Source: Pholis gunnellus (Eukaryota; Chordata; Actinopteri; Perciformes; Pholidae). Taken from it: a stretch of DNA of 64,000 nt. Positions 51,006-63,411 of this stretch are shown piece by piece (positions within the stretch are counted from its first letter, which is position 1; every line of letters begins with the position of its first letter). The translations under genes and the position numbers were made by a program. Location: positions 14,450,638-14,514,637 of the forward strand of contig OU342816.1 of NCBI GenBank assembly GCA_910591455.2, in the 5' to 3' direction. A model generated the notes under the pieces. It saw only the letters and a list, made by a program, of their open reading frames with translations, made no database searches and had not been told where the DNA came from.

Positions 51006-51642
51006 CCCTTCCCTGTGCACAAAATCTGATATTCAAATATACCCCAGGCGAGCTAGATTTGGTGAATCGCTGTCTAATACGTAAATGCCGACACACAGAC
51101 GGGGGACGGAGTTCGACACAACATAGGATCGTCGGTGTTCTAACCCCCAAAAAGGGTGACGTTTTGCATGCCGGTCTGATGTGTGCAGATTTTGATGCCC
51201 AACAGACTCCTCATGTATGGCTGAGTCTCTCCGAAAGTTTCCTCTAGCAGAGAAAACGGAACAAATGCCGAAACTATAGCTGCAGATTGCGAGCCATTCG
51301 CGGAGCCCCCTGCTGCCATCTTGATGCGCACTGCTCTTTCAACGGTCAACCTAGCGCAAGCAGCAGGAAAACCATGTTAAACTAAAATATGAATCACAGC
51401 AGAGTATTTTTACATATAAAACGTGTCTGAAGGGGAACTGAAAACTTCACTTTAAACTATTTTGACCAGTCAAAATGGTCAGAATTTTACAAAAGAATTG
51501 TAGTGGATGAAATAAAATAACCCATCAAGGTTTTCTGACCGGCTTTTTAGGATTAACTTGAAGATTGCTGTGTGCCGTGAGTGGACAGAGATGACAGCTG
51601 ACTTACTTTCCGGAGTGGTGTATATATGGAGCTGTTCCTAGA

Positions 51643-51985
51643 GGACCACTGTATTCGGTATCATCTAGCGGTGACATTGCGGATTGACACCAACCTCTCC
51701 GCTCATGGGTATTGGAGTAATTCGGTGGCCTTCATGTAACGTAAAAACGTGAAAGGGCTCACGCTAAATTCCAGTGTTTGGTTTGTCCGTTCTGGGCTAC
51801 TGTAAAAACATAGCGGTGCAACATGGTGGACTCTGTGAAGAGGACCCGCTCCCTAAGTAGATAGGTTCATCCTAAACTAATGAAAAAACACAACACATTT
51901 TTGTTTCAGGTGCTTATGCACTCATGAAAACATATTTATTTTCTTCCAATAGATCCCGGAAATCATAAACACTGTCCCTTTAAAG
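51643..51985 (+). mobile_element. Abundant fish-type MITE, 343 bp
   Basis: The right end is ACACTGTCCCTTTAAAG and the left end GGACCACTGTATTCGGTAT is a decayed inverted match. Inside are CATCTAGCGGTGACATTGC, AACGTAAAAACGTGAAAGG, CCAGTGTTTGGTTTGTCCG, TGGGCTACTGTAAAAACAT, GAGGACCCGCTCCCTAAGT and TTCCAATAGATCCC. I recall this ordered text from very many fish introns and UTRs. It has no coding capacity. Confidence 0.75.
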
Positions 51986-52312
51986 TGCAGCTAATTTATG
52001 TTTAGAGTCACCAGTGAAATGATCGTGACATTTACCCACTGTATCAGGAGACTTCATGCAAAGCTTTCTGAGCTGCAGTTGTGCTTTCTGTATTTCAAAC
52101 AGCATGTGCTCTAGATGTTAAGTGGCTTTTGGTGAGCCAGAGAGCATGTAAACGAATCTCAAGCTTAAGCAGCATCAGCTGACATTTCATGGGAAATATA
52201 ACGCACTAAAATACATTAGTTTGTTGCAAAAGAGATCACATTGATTTGTCTGAATATTTGTGGATCCCAGTGGTTGAATCTCAAATGTATTCTGGGACCC
52301 CTGACCTCTCAT

Positions 52313-52375
52313 CAGAATCTGAATCAGAACCATGTATTACCAAGGTATGTTGCACATACAAGGACTTTGACTAGT
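52313..52375. repeat. Fish interspersed repeat fragment (short)
   Basis: The pair CAGAATCTGAATCAG and TTGCACATACAAGGACTTTGA matches a very common fish repeat end in which the middle reads TTTATTGGCCAAGTATGT-like text. Here that part is ATTACCAAGGTATGT. Confidence 0.5.
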
Positions 52376-53548
52376 GCTACTAGGATGTAATTTCTTCTTT
52401 CAAAAATATAAGTGGCAGTTTGTTGTGAACCGAGCACATTCAAGTTCCCAAGGGAATGAACCGTATTAACCTGGTTCTAAACATCTGAATCCCCTCCCTC
52501 ATCTCCAATTCGCTCCTTGAATCAAGTGAGTCCAGCATTTTTCATCAAAGCTTTGTATGCAAGATTAAGAACAGGGACATCTTATGAGAGGAAAATGGCC
52601 AGATCGGTACAGCTTCACTTAGTCCACTGACGGAAATAATAACTCTTCAATCAAGATTTATTCTTATTTCTCGGGTTACAAAATGTTAACTGCTGCTATT
52701 AAAGGCTATATGTAGACTGAAAATGACTGTGGCAGGACAGATGTAGGTCACTCACTTCTAGTTGGCTAGGGTGAAAGAAAACAACGACCTGAAATGCAGA
52801 ATTTGGCTACCTGAGACGTTACCTCTTTAGAGCCCTAGTTTGCTGTTGAATGCATCCCAATAGTTGAGAATTGTCAGTTGTAGTGAACACTGCAGCCTCC
52901 AGGGAACGCTAGCGAGGCGCTTTAACTTTAGTTTAGATGTAATCTGTGTTGAATTCCTCCTAGCATCCATTCAGTTACATGTTTGGAACAACACTGAAAT
53001 AAATTTTGGAACAGCTGTCGCATACTTATCAATAATTACTCTATAATTGCCATTTTTTTTTCTCCAAAGACTCATTCACATTATAGTAACACTGGACTTG
53101 ACTGACATGCATATTTTGACTCCAGGCATTGCAGCTTCCCTCATCTAATGAGATTATTTCCATGACGCAGCAATGCTTGAAATACATTTTTGTACAACTT
53201 GCAGGTCCTGCTCTTAAATAGCTGCAGAATTGTGTGGAGAGAACACAAAACAAACATGCGGCATGAAGTGGTTAGACATATGGTTTAACATTCCTTTTTT
53301 TATTTCATATTATCATAAACAAACCAAAACATTGCAGCACACAGAAAGCCGTGAAATCCTCCTCCTTTTATATTTACTGGCATTGTCAAAATTAGCTTTG
53401 CACCCATTAGGCCCAGCGAGAGATAAAGGCTTTTTGTGCAGCATACAGCAGCAGTGGTAGCACAAAAGCCACTTACATGCTCGCTGCAAGCATGTAACAC
53501 CCTATAAAGCTCTTCACACCCCGTTCTTACATAATGTGTCACAAATCC

Positions 53549-53553
<5 letters not shown>

Positions 53554-53589
<36 letters not shown>
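53554..53589. repeat. (GT)18 microsatellite
   Basis: A perfect dinucleotide run. Confidence 0.97.
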
Positions 53590-53590
<1 letters not shown>

Positions 53591-53740
53591 TAGGGGTGGG
53601 GTTTCTGGAATATAGCTGTGGGAAGTATTTATTATCATTGCTGATGCTTTAAATAAATGTTAGTTACAACAGTGCAAAGTTATTATATTCAAAGTCAAAC
53701 AATTTGCAGGACTTTAGGTGTGGCAATGTCGGTTAGCTGC

Positions 53741-54145
53741 CCCACCGCTTCGGTCCAGACTGTAATATCTCCACAACTATGATGCTGCATTTCCACGCGC
53801 ACGGCACGGTACGGCACTGCTCTACTCAACTTGACAAGCTCTTTTTCTGGTTTTCCATTCAGCAAAAGTTGTGAACAGTTCGTTGTACCTGGTACTTTTT
53901 TCAGCACCACCTCGGTCAAGATTGAAAGGGAACTCACTCGATACTAGAAGGTGGAGTTAAAACTCAAGACAGCTGATTGGTCAGAGAGAATAGTCACTAG
54001 AAAACGAGACAGGCCGGGCCGAACCGTGCGGTGGAAATGAGACATTGGATGGATTGTCATGAAATGTTATCCAAACATTCATGCAATAACTTTATTGATC
54101 CCCTGGATTTCTGATCATCATCATCCTCTGGTCTCTCTAATACTT
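53741..54145. repeat. Fish interspersed repeat, split by a MITE
   Basis: GGTCCAGACTGTAATATCTCCACAACTAT (to about 53781) continues, after an insertion, as TTGGATGGATTGTCATGAAATG and CAATAACTTTATTGATCCCC (from about 54045). The order matches the related copy at 29200-29640. Confidence 0.6.
53782..54043. mobile_element. MITE nested in the fish repeat
   Basis: The ends show inverted similarity: GCATTTCCACGCGCACGG near 53787 against TCATTTCCACCGCACGG as the complement of 54023-54039. The interior has GGTACTTTTTTCAGCACCACCTC and GCTGATTGGTCAGAGAGAAT, which I recall from a widespread fish MITE. The exact edge and duplication are uncertain by a few bases. Confidence 0.65.
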
Positions 54146-57100
54146 TGCTTTTTGCTTTGTAGTTTGTGCTCAGAAAATCTATGGATTTGTACTATTGTTT
54201 TTGAAGGTATTAGGTCTTAAGTTATATTTGTGGCAGAGAGAATATACTTTTCGAGCTGTATATACAACGGTGTTCCATCTGGATCTCTAGGCGCTGTGTA
54301 TTTCTATGACACTTTTAAGCTAGGCAGTTTATTAGCAATTCAGTCAGATGCATTATCTTACATTTGAAGGAATCTCAGAGGGGGGTTTCTGCAACCACCA
54401 GCTTTAGCTTTGGTCTATTATGGATTATGTGGTTGAATAATGCAATGTCAGACTAGAAAGGAGGATATTGGCACTAAAAAAGAATGTTCATTACAACTTT
54501 AGAGCAACAAACATTGGCAGATGTATGAATAAGGCCCCTGTTGATGGATGTGTAGCGTATTTTAAAAGATGTCTCTTTGAAGGTGCTTCACATGTATTAT
54601 TAAATATAGTGGAAAGATTAATTTGTTAATTCACTCCCTTGAAGTCTCAATTTCTTCATGTCAGAGGGTTACAGAAGCACACTGCTGCCACCACGGCAAC
54701 AGATGTATTCACAATTGTACATAGTTAATCATTATAAGTTAAACATGTTTTCATACAAAAAACTTTTTATAAAGACACTTTTTTTTCTAACTATAGAAAA
54801 AAAGCTTGGATTGTGTATTGGTCTATATTTAACTAAGGGAACACCAATATGTTTAACTGGGCATTGAAAATCAAAACACGATGTAACACATCAAACAAAC
54901 TTCAAGGCCACGCCAATGTGAAAATGTTCAATCACCTCTGTAATGGCTTCATTGTTGTTAGCATTAATTTACTCCGCTCAGGATTATGAATTTGAAAAAA
55001 AAAAAAAAATGCAGCTGTTTATTTTCAGTTAATGACTAAATGCTAAACAGTCATTGTATGATGCATTGTAATGTGCCACCCACCAGGGCTCTAAAAAAAC
55101 CATTCACTGCTCAGCAAAACTCCTAAAACACATTATAAAATCCACAAAACATCAATAGTGGAACAATAAAAATTTGTGACCACCTCTGTACTTACTCAAC
55201 AAAACGTATAAATCGTTAACAGGTATAAGCTGCAACGAAAAAAAAAGTGATGGAAAACAGATAAAATGCTTTGTTGATTTCTGCAGTCATGCGCACCATT
55301 TGCACACACAAGTGTAAGCTGCAATGTCTTATCTTTAGACTCTGATTGAATCTTTTTTTATTTTTATAGCAACACATAAAACATGCGAGTTTCGTTTAAG
55401 ACGCACATAGCTATTCATCTGGTTATAATCTCATTTTGGAGAACACCCTAGGCAGAGCTGGGTAGCCTTTGACAGTACTAGCATGCTATGTCTCTGCTGT
55501 ATGTTACAACAAGCCACTAGAGACACAGTTCAGAAACGTATTGTGGAGTCTGGTCACGAAACTGACCAATGGGATCCTATACCACAAATGATGTGTGTCA
55601 TGTGTCTGAGCTTCCTTCTGAACAGTCCACACACAGTTGAAATTATCTGTCTCCTTCAAATCCTCAACAAGAGGGATTCTGCTGTTTGAAGTGGTCAGGC
55701 CATACAAGGATCTTGACCTTTTCTCGGCTGCCTCGAGCTGTCACAGCGTTCACATGGCAAGCAGCTTGTAGTTGCTGTTCTGTTCTCAGAGACCGTGGTT
55801 AACGTTGACAGGTTCCAGTCATCTAAGGAATCAAACTCATTTTAAAAAGCAAGTCATGGAATCCCGCTTTGGTTTACACATAGGATAATTGTTGTGCATT
55901 TCGTCTTGGGTCTGCTAGTGCTAGGTCTGGCCATCGGTTCTCTCAGTTATAATATTAGCAGTGCTGAGATCTGAGAACACGGCAACCAAACTACGACAAG
56001 CTCGGGTTGGTCAAAGATCAACCAGGAAGTTGTTCTGTGAACCGTCTCGCATGCAAGTCTCACTCTCAACTTGTCAAATGCAGCAGCTTGGTCACTGGCC
56101 CCTCGACGTTTGATTCCGATGCACGGATGCACCCTTTAGCCGCGGTCTAGTTGTGTGTGTGTGTGTGTAAGCATGTCTCCTCGTGTTTAGACACAACTAT
56201 AACTGTATAATTAAAAAAAAAATCAATCACAAGCAGCAGTCACGTGCTGGCTGCGAAGCTCCGTCAAGCACGATCCTTTTCTAACCCCTGAGAATGTGTT
56301 TAAAGGATGATGGATGTTTTACAAGCGATAATTTTACCGCTCACCTTTTTTCCTCCTGGTATTTAATAACGCTGTACTTGCAGACTTGTCCAGAAAGATC
56401 ACTCAGGAATCAACTATTTGCAGTCAACACAGAGACACACAATCAGACTTGCTCAAACACATCCGTGAAATCATGCAATCAGACCGAACTGACGGCAATC
56501 AGACATTGGTAAAACCACAGTCACTCTCACACACACAACCCGTACACACACAAACACTCTGGCAAAGATTTGTTTTTATGTCAGCAGGAGCCATACCATC
56601 AAAACAGGAGAAAATGATTGTATGCTGTTCAAGGCACTCCTTGAAATGTCAAAATGAAATGAATGTCTCTCGATTGGTTGTGAAGATCACAAGCGGTGCA
56701 CGCAAATGTTAAGTACAACAATTAAAGAAACACTATAATATATAAGATTACGGAATGTTGCGTCATGTTTTTGATTGAGACAGTATGAATAAATGTATGT
56801 CTACCAGTAGAACTTATAAAAAATGCAATACTAGTGCTATTACGACTAATAACACCACAGGGAGACACATTGACAGACTGATGCCCGGATTAATATTTTA
56901 TATTTTCAGCAACCCTTTTATCCTTCAACCCTGTGAGCGAGTGATTTGTTATCAACAAAACAAAATCTACAAATGAAATTGATGTCAGTTCGACAGTCTG
57001 TTTGATTTCCTGATGGAAATCTTTGTCACTGTCATGGTGGCCATCTGTGTGACCTAACTTAGTATGCATACATTTTTTATTGAATCAAATGGGAACATGC

Positions 57101-60100
57101 CGCTGTTAGCCGAGGCAAATGGAACATGGCGTTTCTTTCCTTCCATTTCAGCCTTAGTGAATTTGGGCCTCAGGCTAGCTTTGTACGGTGCGGTGTAGAG
57201 TGTCATTGTCTGACAACTTTAATCTGGGATTGGCTGCTTCGACTTTTTCACATGGATGGCCAAAGGCTGAAATCCCCCCCCCCCCCGCCCTCTCTAAGTG
57301 CCATAGGACAAATATGTTACTGGCCATTGATAAAAAAAAGTTGGAAATACCAAAGGGGCATGACACCGGCTAAAACTTAAAAAGTAGACTTTGTCAATTT
57401 TAACCGTATCTATTTGTTTTTGTCAAGAAATACCTTTCAAGACCCAAAGCATTAAGTTGCTCAATATTTGCCTCATTTGAAAACTACATTTACAACCACG
57501 AATCCAGCACTTGGGAAAATTGCTTGCAAGAAACGCATGATTCTGTTAACAGACTAACAGTTCCTTCATATTTACTCTCTCATGTTATTCCGAAACGAAC
57601 AATGGGCAGACGAGTCTGGATGTGAAAACTCATGTAAAGTGTGCTTCGGAAAAAGGTTTTGTCATTGTCAGTGAACAATAACTCTGCAGCAATTAGGTTA
57701 TCCTATAATCAAGTCATATTTCCCCGCAGTTGCTCTGGTTTTGTCTGTTTGAAGTGGAGGCCAATAAGACATCGACATATTCCTGTTCTTGACCGTACAG
57801 TTTAGAGTTTCCTGGTCTAGATTGATGCAGAGTATAGTAACATGTCCACCCTCGAGGTAGTATATTGCTTGGGAGATTGGAAAGATGTGCACTTCAAAGC
57901 TCTGCTGAATGAGTGACAGCGCTCTTCCATGGGGACCCTGACTTATTGGCATTGAAATACTGTACACCAGATGTTCTACTTTCCTCAACCGTTTCCTCAG
58001 ACTAATGTTCAACTGTCAGTCGCCTCATCTGTCCAGTGGACAAATGGGCGGCGATAGTTCCTTTGTGTGAATGCAGAAGCTCATTTTTTGACGAGAAAAA
58101 GGCAAATTGAACATTTGGAGAAAATGCACTAAGACTAGCAATTGTATAATACTCCCACCAACATCTCTGATGTGTCATTATCATAATGTCTATTTCAGTA
58201 ATATGAGTTTATCTTCTACTGTTCTCATACCGATGTGCAGCACTGTCAGCTGCGACTAAATGTGTCTCAGTGAGAGCTTCAATGTGAGTGTTTTGTTTGA
58301 AGGGAGTGTATTGTTAGTTTTGTCCCCCTGCCCCTCAGTTGGTAAACTTGATGCACCAACACTTGTCACACGTCTCGATGGGCTGTCTCTCACGAAAAGG
58401 CTTATAAGCAGCTTCCATAAAGCCCTCGCAGGTTTTTCGAAGAAGCACACAGGGAATGCCGCCATTTGCATTTAAAAACGTTGACACAGAGCTTCACCTT
58501 GTATTTGTCAGTTTTTCTGGCGCTCATGAAATATTCATTCTGTGATCACAAAGAACTATTTTGACATTATTTTGAATCGAGGACTATATTTCTGTGATCG
58601 TGGCTGTGACAGTTTGCTATGTCGAGAACATGTCAATAGCATGTCGGATCATTGAAGGTACCCGGTGTAGTTTACTTGTTTCTCAGCGAAACATAATGTT
58701 CGTCTTCGTGCACACGCTAGCAGAAGATTGGGCACAGAACAAGAACCCGTTGAACATTTCTCCACAGCGCTGTTAGTCTTCCTAAACTCAAAGGGTTACC
58801 TTTTAGGATAAGTTTCCCTCTTTCTTTAACCGCTCTTTTACTCCACCCGGCTTAACAGCACGTCATGTTCCATGCATCACGGTCACAATGTATCAAATAC
58901 ATTGAACAAACATTTTAAATATTACATTTGTTTATCAGTCCTTTTAAATGATAACAGCTACAATAATATATTAAGGCAAGATAACTTTTTATTCCCAAAT
59001 AGCGAACTATACTTTCAATAGGAGGAAACACCTGACCAAGTTAGGGCTTCAGAAGTACAAATAATGACCATAAACAGCACAAATGAGTTGATCACGATCA
59101 TTATCCACAAGTTCAATTACCCTTATAATGTTCAGTCTACATTATGAAGTATAATTTGATGAAACAAAATTGCATAATTACCAATACTTGTTTATATTCT
59201 TACCTAATAATTATGTACAGCTTTAATTCTGCAGTGATTTTATTTTATTATGGTTTACACTACCATAATAAAAGAAGTAAGAAATGTACTAAAACATGTG
59301 AAAGCAGTGGTTCGGCCCTTTAAGGCAAAACTTGTTTGTGATGAAAGGTTGCCTGATAACAAACTGTCCAATTACAAGCTTTGGCCCTTGTTTAGTTTTT
59401 TTAATTTGTTTTTCAAAGTGACGTTCCAAACTCACCTCCAGCTCAAGACTTTCATGCCAAAAATAATGTTAAAAAAAGCTTTTGGTTGCAGCTTCAAACA
59501 GCACAATGTAAGAAGTGCTTTTCCTGCAGCACCTTTGACAGTGTCCTAGCTGACCGCGACAGCACATGGTTGTTGTTGTTGGCCATTAATTAGTGTAAAG
59601 CCCATCGCCTCCCCGTGCCATCTTTCAGCGTGTCACAGTTGTTTATTTAGCACAACAGGAACAATTAGGCAGCTGACATGGCAGCCGCCACTTGAAGTCC
59701 GTCGGACTACCTCCCCTGACTTAAAACACAACTTAGCAGACACATTGCAGCACCCTGCTGCTGCCTTGTAACCTTCAGAGGATGCCTTGAAAACGCATTC
59801 TCCAGTATGTTAGCGTATTATCATAACCAGATGCCCACCTTACCGCCCACCTCGGCACATGTTTGAAAAATGAGGCTCGGTCTTGAATATTAAAGATGAG
59901 GAGGTTCATTTATTTAGGGCTGTGTTCGGGCCACCAAGGGATGCTCATTTGAATCTCGTTTGTAAAGCTGTCTATCCTTATCTGTCAGCATCAGAGGATG
60001 CAATTTCTCTCTTCCCACCTCATCCTCCTTGTCTACTAAATGGCAGGGATATTTAGAGGTGCTTGACAACTGAGGCATGCAAATTAGCAGTTGATGTTTC

Positions 60101-60523
60101 CTGCATTCTTTTTTAGTTTCTTTCACTTCTCACCCCCCCTACCGCCCCTGAGTCGGTCCTTTTAGCCTCTCTGAGAAGATGTTATTTGTGATGCTATTTT
60201 TGTAGCTATGTAGGTGGAGAGTGTTAGGGGGGGGATTACAAAGACTTTATCCATAAGTTTTCTCTTAACCTCAATTGCAAGCTTGGCAGTGTTTATATGA
60301 TCTAGTGTAACATTGGCAGTCCACAGTTACATTTTTGTAACCCTTTATCTCAAAATGAATGAAAAGTAATTCACGAGAACACCCAACTCCATTAGTAAGT
60401 CGTAGCCTCGTATTGAACCACCAGTTTGTAATAGCTGTAATATGTATGAGGTAGAATGCTGGTACAATGTAGTGCTTTTCCAAATTAACACTGATAAAAA
60501 GCAGTGGAGGGAAAGCAGTGAAT
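54146..60523. other. Intronic sequence, no gene recognised
   Basis: A poly-A run lies at about 54995-55008, a short (GT)n at 56152-56168 and poly-C (13) at 57274-57286. No coding exon or named repeat was recognised in the rest. Confidence 0.45.
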
Positions 60524-60531
60524 GTATTTAC
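60524..60531. repeat. 8-bp target-site duplication, left
   Basis: GTATTTAC, identical to 61183-61190, directly outside the hAT terminus. Confidence 0.95.
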
Positions 60532-61182
60532 TAGGGCTGCAACTAACGATTATTTTAATAATCGATTAATCTGTCGATTATTTGTTCGACTAATCGGATA
60601 AAAAAAACAAAAAACAAAAAAGCAGTAATTTCCAACCCTTTATTCAAAAACAGAACTGACAAATTCACAGTGCAAAGAATCTTCAGAAAGTGCACAAACA
60701 GGTTGCTCGAACATCCCTGAGCTGTTAAAGTAATAATAAAAAAAAAAAATGGACTAATATCAGGAGTGGGGTTCAGCGGGTTACCCACGCCTCTCGGCGA
60801 AGGGTAGACACGCTGATCCACTCAGCGTGGCGCGCGTGCAGCCTCGGACATCTAAGGGCATCACAGACCTAGTTGCTCAATCTCGTGTGGCTGAACGCCA
60901 CTTGTCCCTCTAAGAAGCTGGACGCCGACCGCACGGGGCCGCGTAACTAGTTAGCATGCCGGAGTCTCGTTCGTTATCGCAATTAACCAGAAAAATCGCT
61001 CCACCGACTAAGAACGGCCATGCACCACCACCCACAGAATCTGCTTTGAACACTCAAACATCTCCGCGACTTATTGAGTGGCGTAATAATCGCGCGACAC
61101 AACGAATCGATAATGAAATTCGTTGCCAACTCTTTTAATAATCGATTTTTATCGATTTTATCGATTCGTTGTTGCAGCCCTA
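60532..61182. mobile_element. Non-autonomous hAT transposon carrying 18S rDNA
   Basis: The 651-bp element begins TAGGGCTGCAACTAACG and ends CGTTGTTGCAGCCCTA, so its termini are inverted repeats. It is flanked by a perfect 8-bp target duplication, GTATTTAC (60524-60531 and 61183-61190), as expected for hAT. Subterminal regions are full of AATCGATTAAT / TTATCGATT motifs typical of this fish hAT group. There is no transposase; the middle third is replaced by antisense 18S rRNA gene sequence (60759-61041). Confidence 0.93.
60759..61041 (-). pseudogene. 18S rRNA gene fragment (3' major domain) inside the hAT element
   Basis: The minus strand reads as about 283 bp of the nuclear small-subunit rRNA gene. 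It runs from GATTCTGTGGGTGGTGGTGC through GCATGCTAACTAGTTACGCG, GAGGGACAAGTGGCGTTC and GATGTCCGAGGCTGCACGCG to GGGTAACCCGCTGAACCCC. Against the teleost 18S that I remember it has several substitutions and short deletions, for example near 60809 and 60870. It is therefore a decayed copy that cannot form a functional rRNA. Only a piece of the gene is present, and both edges lie within transposon sequence. Confidence 0.93.
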
Positions 61183-61190
61183 GTATTTAC
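61183..61190. repeat. 8-bp target-site duplication, right
   Basis: GTATTTAC, identical to the left copy. Confidence 0.95.
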
Positions 61191-61399
61191 CTTTTACTGA
61201 GAGCATCAAATGCCAGGACTGGGTCACAGATTACACAATATCAGGCTGGAAATGTTTCAATCTGGCATGCGTGTTGCCTCGCACGGCAGCTGGGTTGCTG
61301 CTATATCATGTGAGAATCGCGGGATCACAAATCGCACGGAAATCCATCTTGTCAAGCTGTAAGTGATGCGCTTGTGCCTGAACCAACGGCGTTCGCGTA
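61191..61399. other. Short spacer between the hAT element and the RecQ-derived repeat
   Basis: Nothing can be named here. It may hold the upstream part of the second repeat. Confidence 0.4.
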
Positions 61400-61660
61400 G
61401 CTGCTGCAATAGCATCAGTCATATCAGAAGTGAGTATTTTTTCATTGAAAGAAGAGGAAAAACGACACTGAAGGCTTTTCTAGATGCAAGAGACGATTTC
61501 GCTCTTCTTCGATCATATGGTTCGTGGATCTGATGGGTTGAATGTGACCCATGATTAACGGTGATCGACAGATGGTTCATCCAATCACATGCCAAGACGT
61601 TTTCCAATGACATCTTCTGGCATGGTTCTGTGTAACAAACCATCTGACGTGTCAGGTTAG
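61400..61660 (+). pseudogene. RecQ-helicase-derived transposon fragment, copy 2
   Basis: It aligns with the reverse complement of 42087-42345. GCTGCTGCAATAGCATCAGTCAT matches GATGCTGCAATGGCATCAGTTAT, and CATTGAAAGAAGAGG matches CAATGAAAGAAGAGC. ACTGAAGGCTTTTCTAGATG matches ACTGAAGGCTTATCTGGATG, and GACAGATGGTTCATCCAATCAC is identical. Frameshifts destroy any ORF. It lies about 210 bp downstream of the hAT element. Confidence 0.7.
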
Positions 61661-63411
61661 CATACGTGGGGTGTCAGAAACAGATTTGTCATTCTATCTT
61701 ATATAATGTGTCAGAGTGGAAATCAAGCCAAGCTGTGTCCGGGACGCCTCACGAGGCCCTAATGGTTATCTTTTATTTTGCCTTCTTTTGGCTACGGTAG
61801 TTTGATAACATCTACGACAAGCTTGCTGACAGACTTAATCCTTTGGACATCATGAAAAAGCCAAGCAGGTGCTCAGTTTAATTGGTTCCCCTTTTAGTCT
61901 GATGTGTGTCTCAGAGGACACGTAAAGACCACGGAAAATCACAAATGTCTCTTAGTCTGTTCTTGGCAATTTGTCAGTTTGTTCAATACAAGGCTAGTTA
62001 AAAGTAATATAAGTTAATGTGTTAATATGTATTCTATAAGCGATTCTGTGTTTCTAATGGTCTGCTCTGTCAGTCGGATGTCATTTTGGTGCTGAGTGTG
62101 TTTCTTTTAATAAGATGTGGACAAGCTGCTGGACAGGACAGTCTTATTAGTACACCTGCAGTGTGTTCTCCTGCATGACCACCTGCACCTCTTTCCAGTA
62201 TTGTTGTCGAATGTGTTCTACAGTATTGTTTCTGTTACTGAGTAGCATTAACGTTTCAAATGCACTTATTTGGTATCCAAAATTGTTGATTTGACTTTTC
62301 ACTTTGACTGCCTGCTTGCGTTTCTCCATGGTGCCATGTAGCCTAAAGCGTGTCTGTGTGCATGTGTGCTGCATCTCACCATGAAATATATTGGGCTGGG
62401 GACTGATAACTAGCAGCCACCACTGACAACTTGCCAGGTGTTTGTTTTGTAGGAATCATTTAAAATAAACCAAAGCCACTCAAGGCTTGCCATCAACGGC
62501 AACAATGGATGCAACCCCAAAGCAAAGTCTGAGATGTTATTACTGTAGTTTTTCAAATGAAAGTAGCACAGAGCTAGAAAGAATCCATTTTTCATTCTAC
62601 AGGTAGAGATACTGTTTGTGAAACAACAAAGTGTAGCAATCTCAGTTGCAGCTGATGACCGACGAAGGACCGTGAACGATTTTTCTCAGCCCACAGGCTT
62701 GTTGACTTTCTCTGGTCACTCGGTTCTATTTATTTCCCGTGGACATGCATTAAAGGCTTTTGGTCCACCACTTGCTGCAGGTTGCCAATGCCAATTAAAT
62801 GGTATAATAAACCAAAACACTTACTAAAGAAAGGAGAATATAAGGCACATATATACAACAAAATGTTCTAGAGCATTGTCTGCAGTGCTTGTGTTCTATT
62901 GCTGCATAGTAGCACATGACGGCGTTTCTTATTTTTAATCATTTTTTATGTCCAGCTCAGGTAAAATAGATAGACTATAGGCCTTTCTCACAGCATAGAT
63001 GTTGACTAGTGTTACTGATAACACCAACTATAGCTCTGTTCATTTCAACTTTTGAAATTGAACTTGAGCCAACATGCAGATTCCAGGAACCTGCAAGCAA
63101 GCTAGGTTTAGCAGCAGCTAAATGGAATGTGGCAACAATTAGTTTCATTACTTACACCTGTGCTTTTCCTACTGTGGCAAGTCAAAATGTCTCATGTTAA
63201 AAAGGTCTGTTCTTACTCGATAGGTTTTCACTCTAATCCCATGTGTGCTAATCATTTCTGTTTCACGCCTCCCTCCTGGTTTCCATTAACACACCTGAAA
63301 GTCACTGTAACGATGTGCCTTGTAGGAATTTAAACCTTTAAAAGGACTTGTCCTTTGGGTTTCCCTAACTTTTTTTTTTTTGCATTTGTCAATACACCTG
63401 TGTTCCTGTCT
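61661..63411. other. cadm1: Intronic sequence just upstream of the cadm1 exon
   Basis: No repeats or genes are recognised. The pyrimidine-rich part that serves the exon's acceptor begins about 63368. Confidence 0.5.

Larger units (their letters stand above)
49600..51642. other. Intronic sequence with C/T- and GA-rich low complexity
   Basis: It holds C/T-rich stretches at 49980-50045 and 50540-50610, poly-C (19) at 50111-50129, and a (GA)n tract at 50955-51002. The long ORFs at 49850-50281 and 50395-50751 arise from this composition. Confidence 0.5.
51986..53740. other. Intronic sequence, no gene recognised
   Basis: A short fish repeat fragment lies at about 52313-52375 (CAGAATCTGAATCAGAACC..TTGCACATACAAGGACTTTGA). 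A (GT)18 microsatellite lies at 53554-53589. Confidence 0.5.

Noticed and set aside
60759..61041. rDNA as contamination or misassembly
   Set aside because: The fragment is inside a hAT element with matching termini and a perfect 8-bp duplication, and has substitutions and small deletions relative to functional 18S.
60956..61138. 60-residue ORF
   Set aside because: It lies across the antisense 18S fragment and the right end of the hAT element, so it is not a gene.
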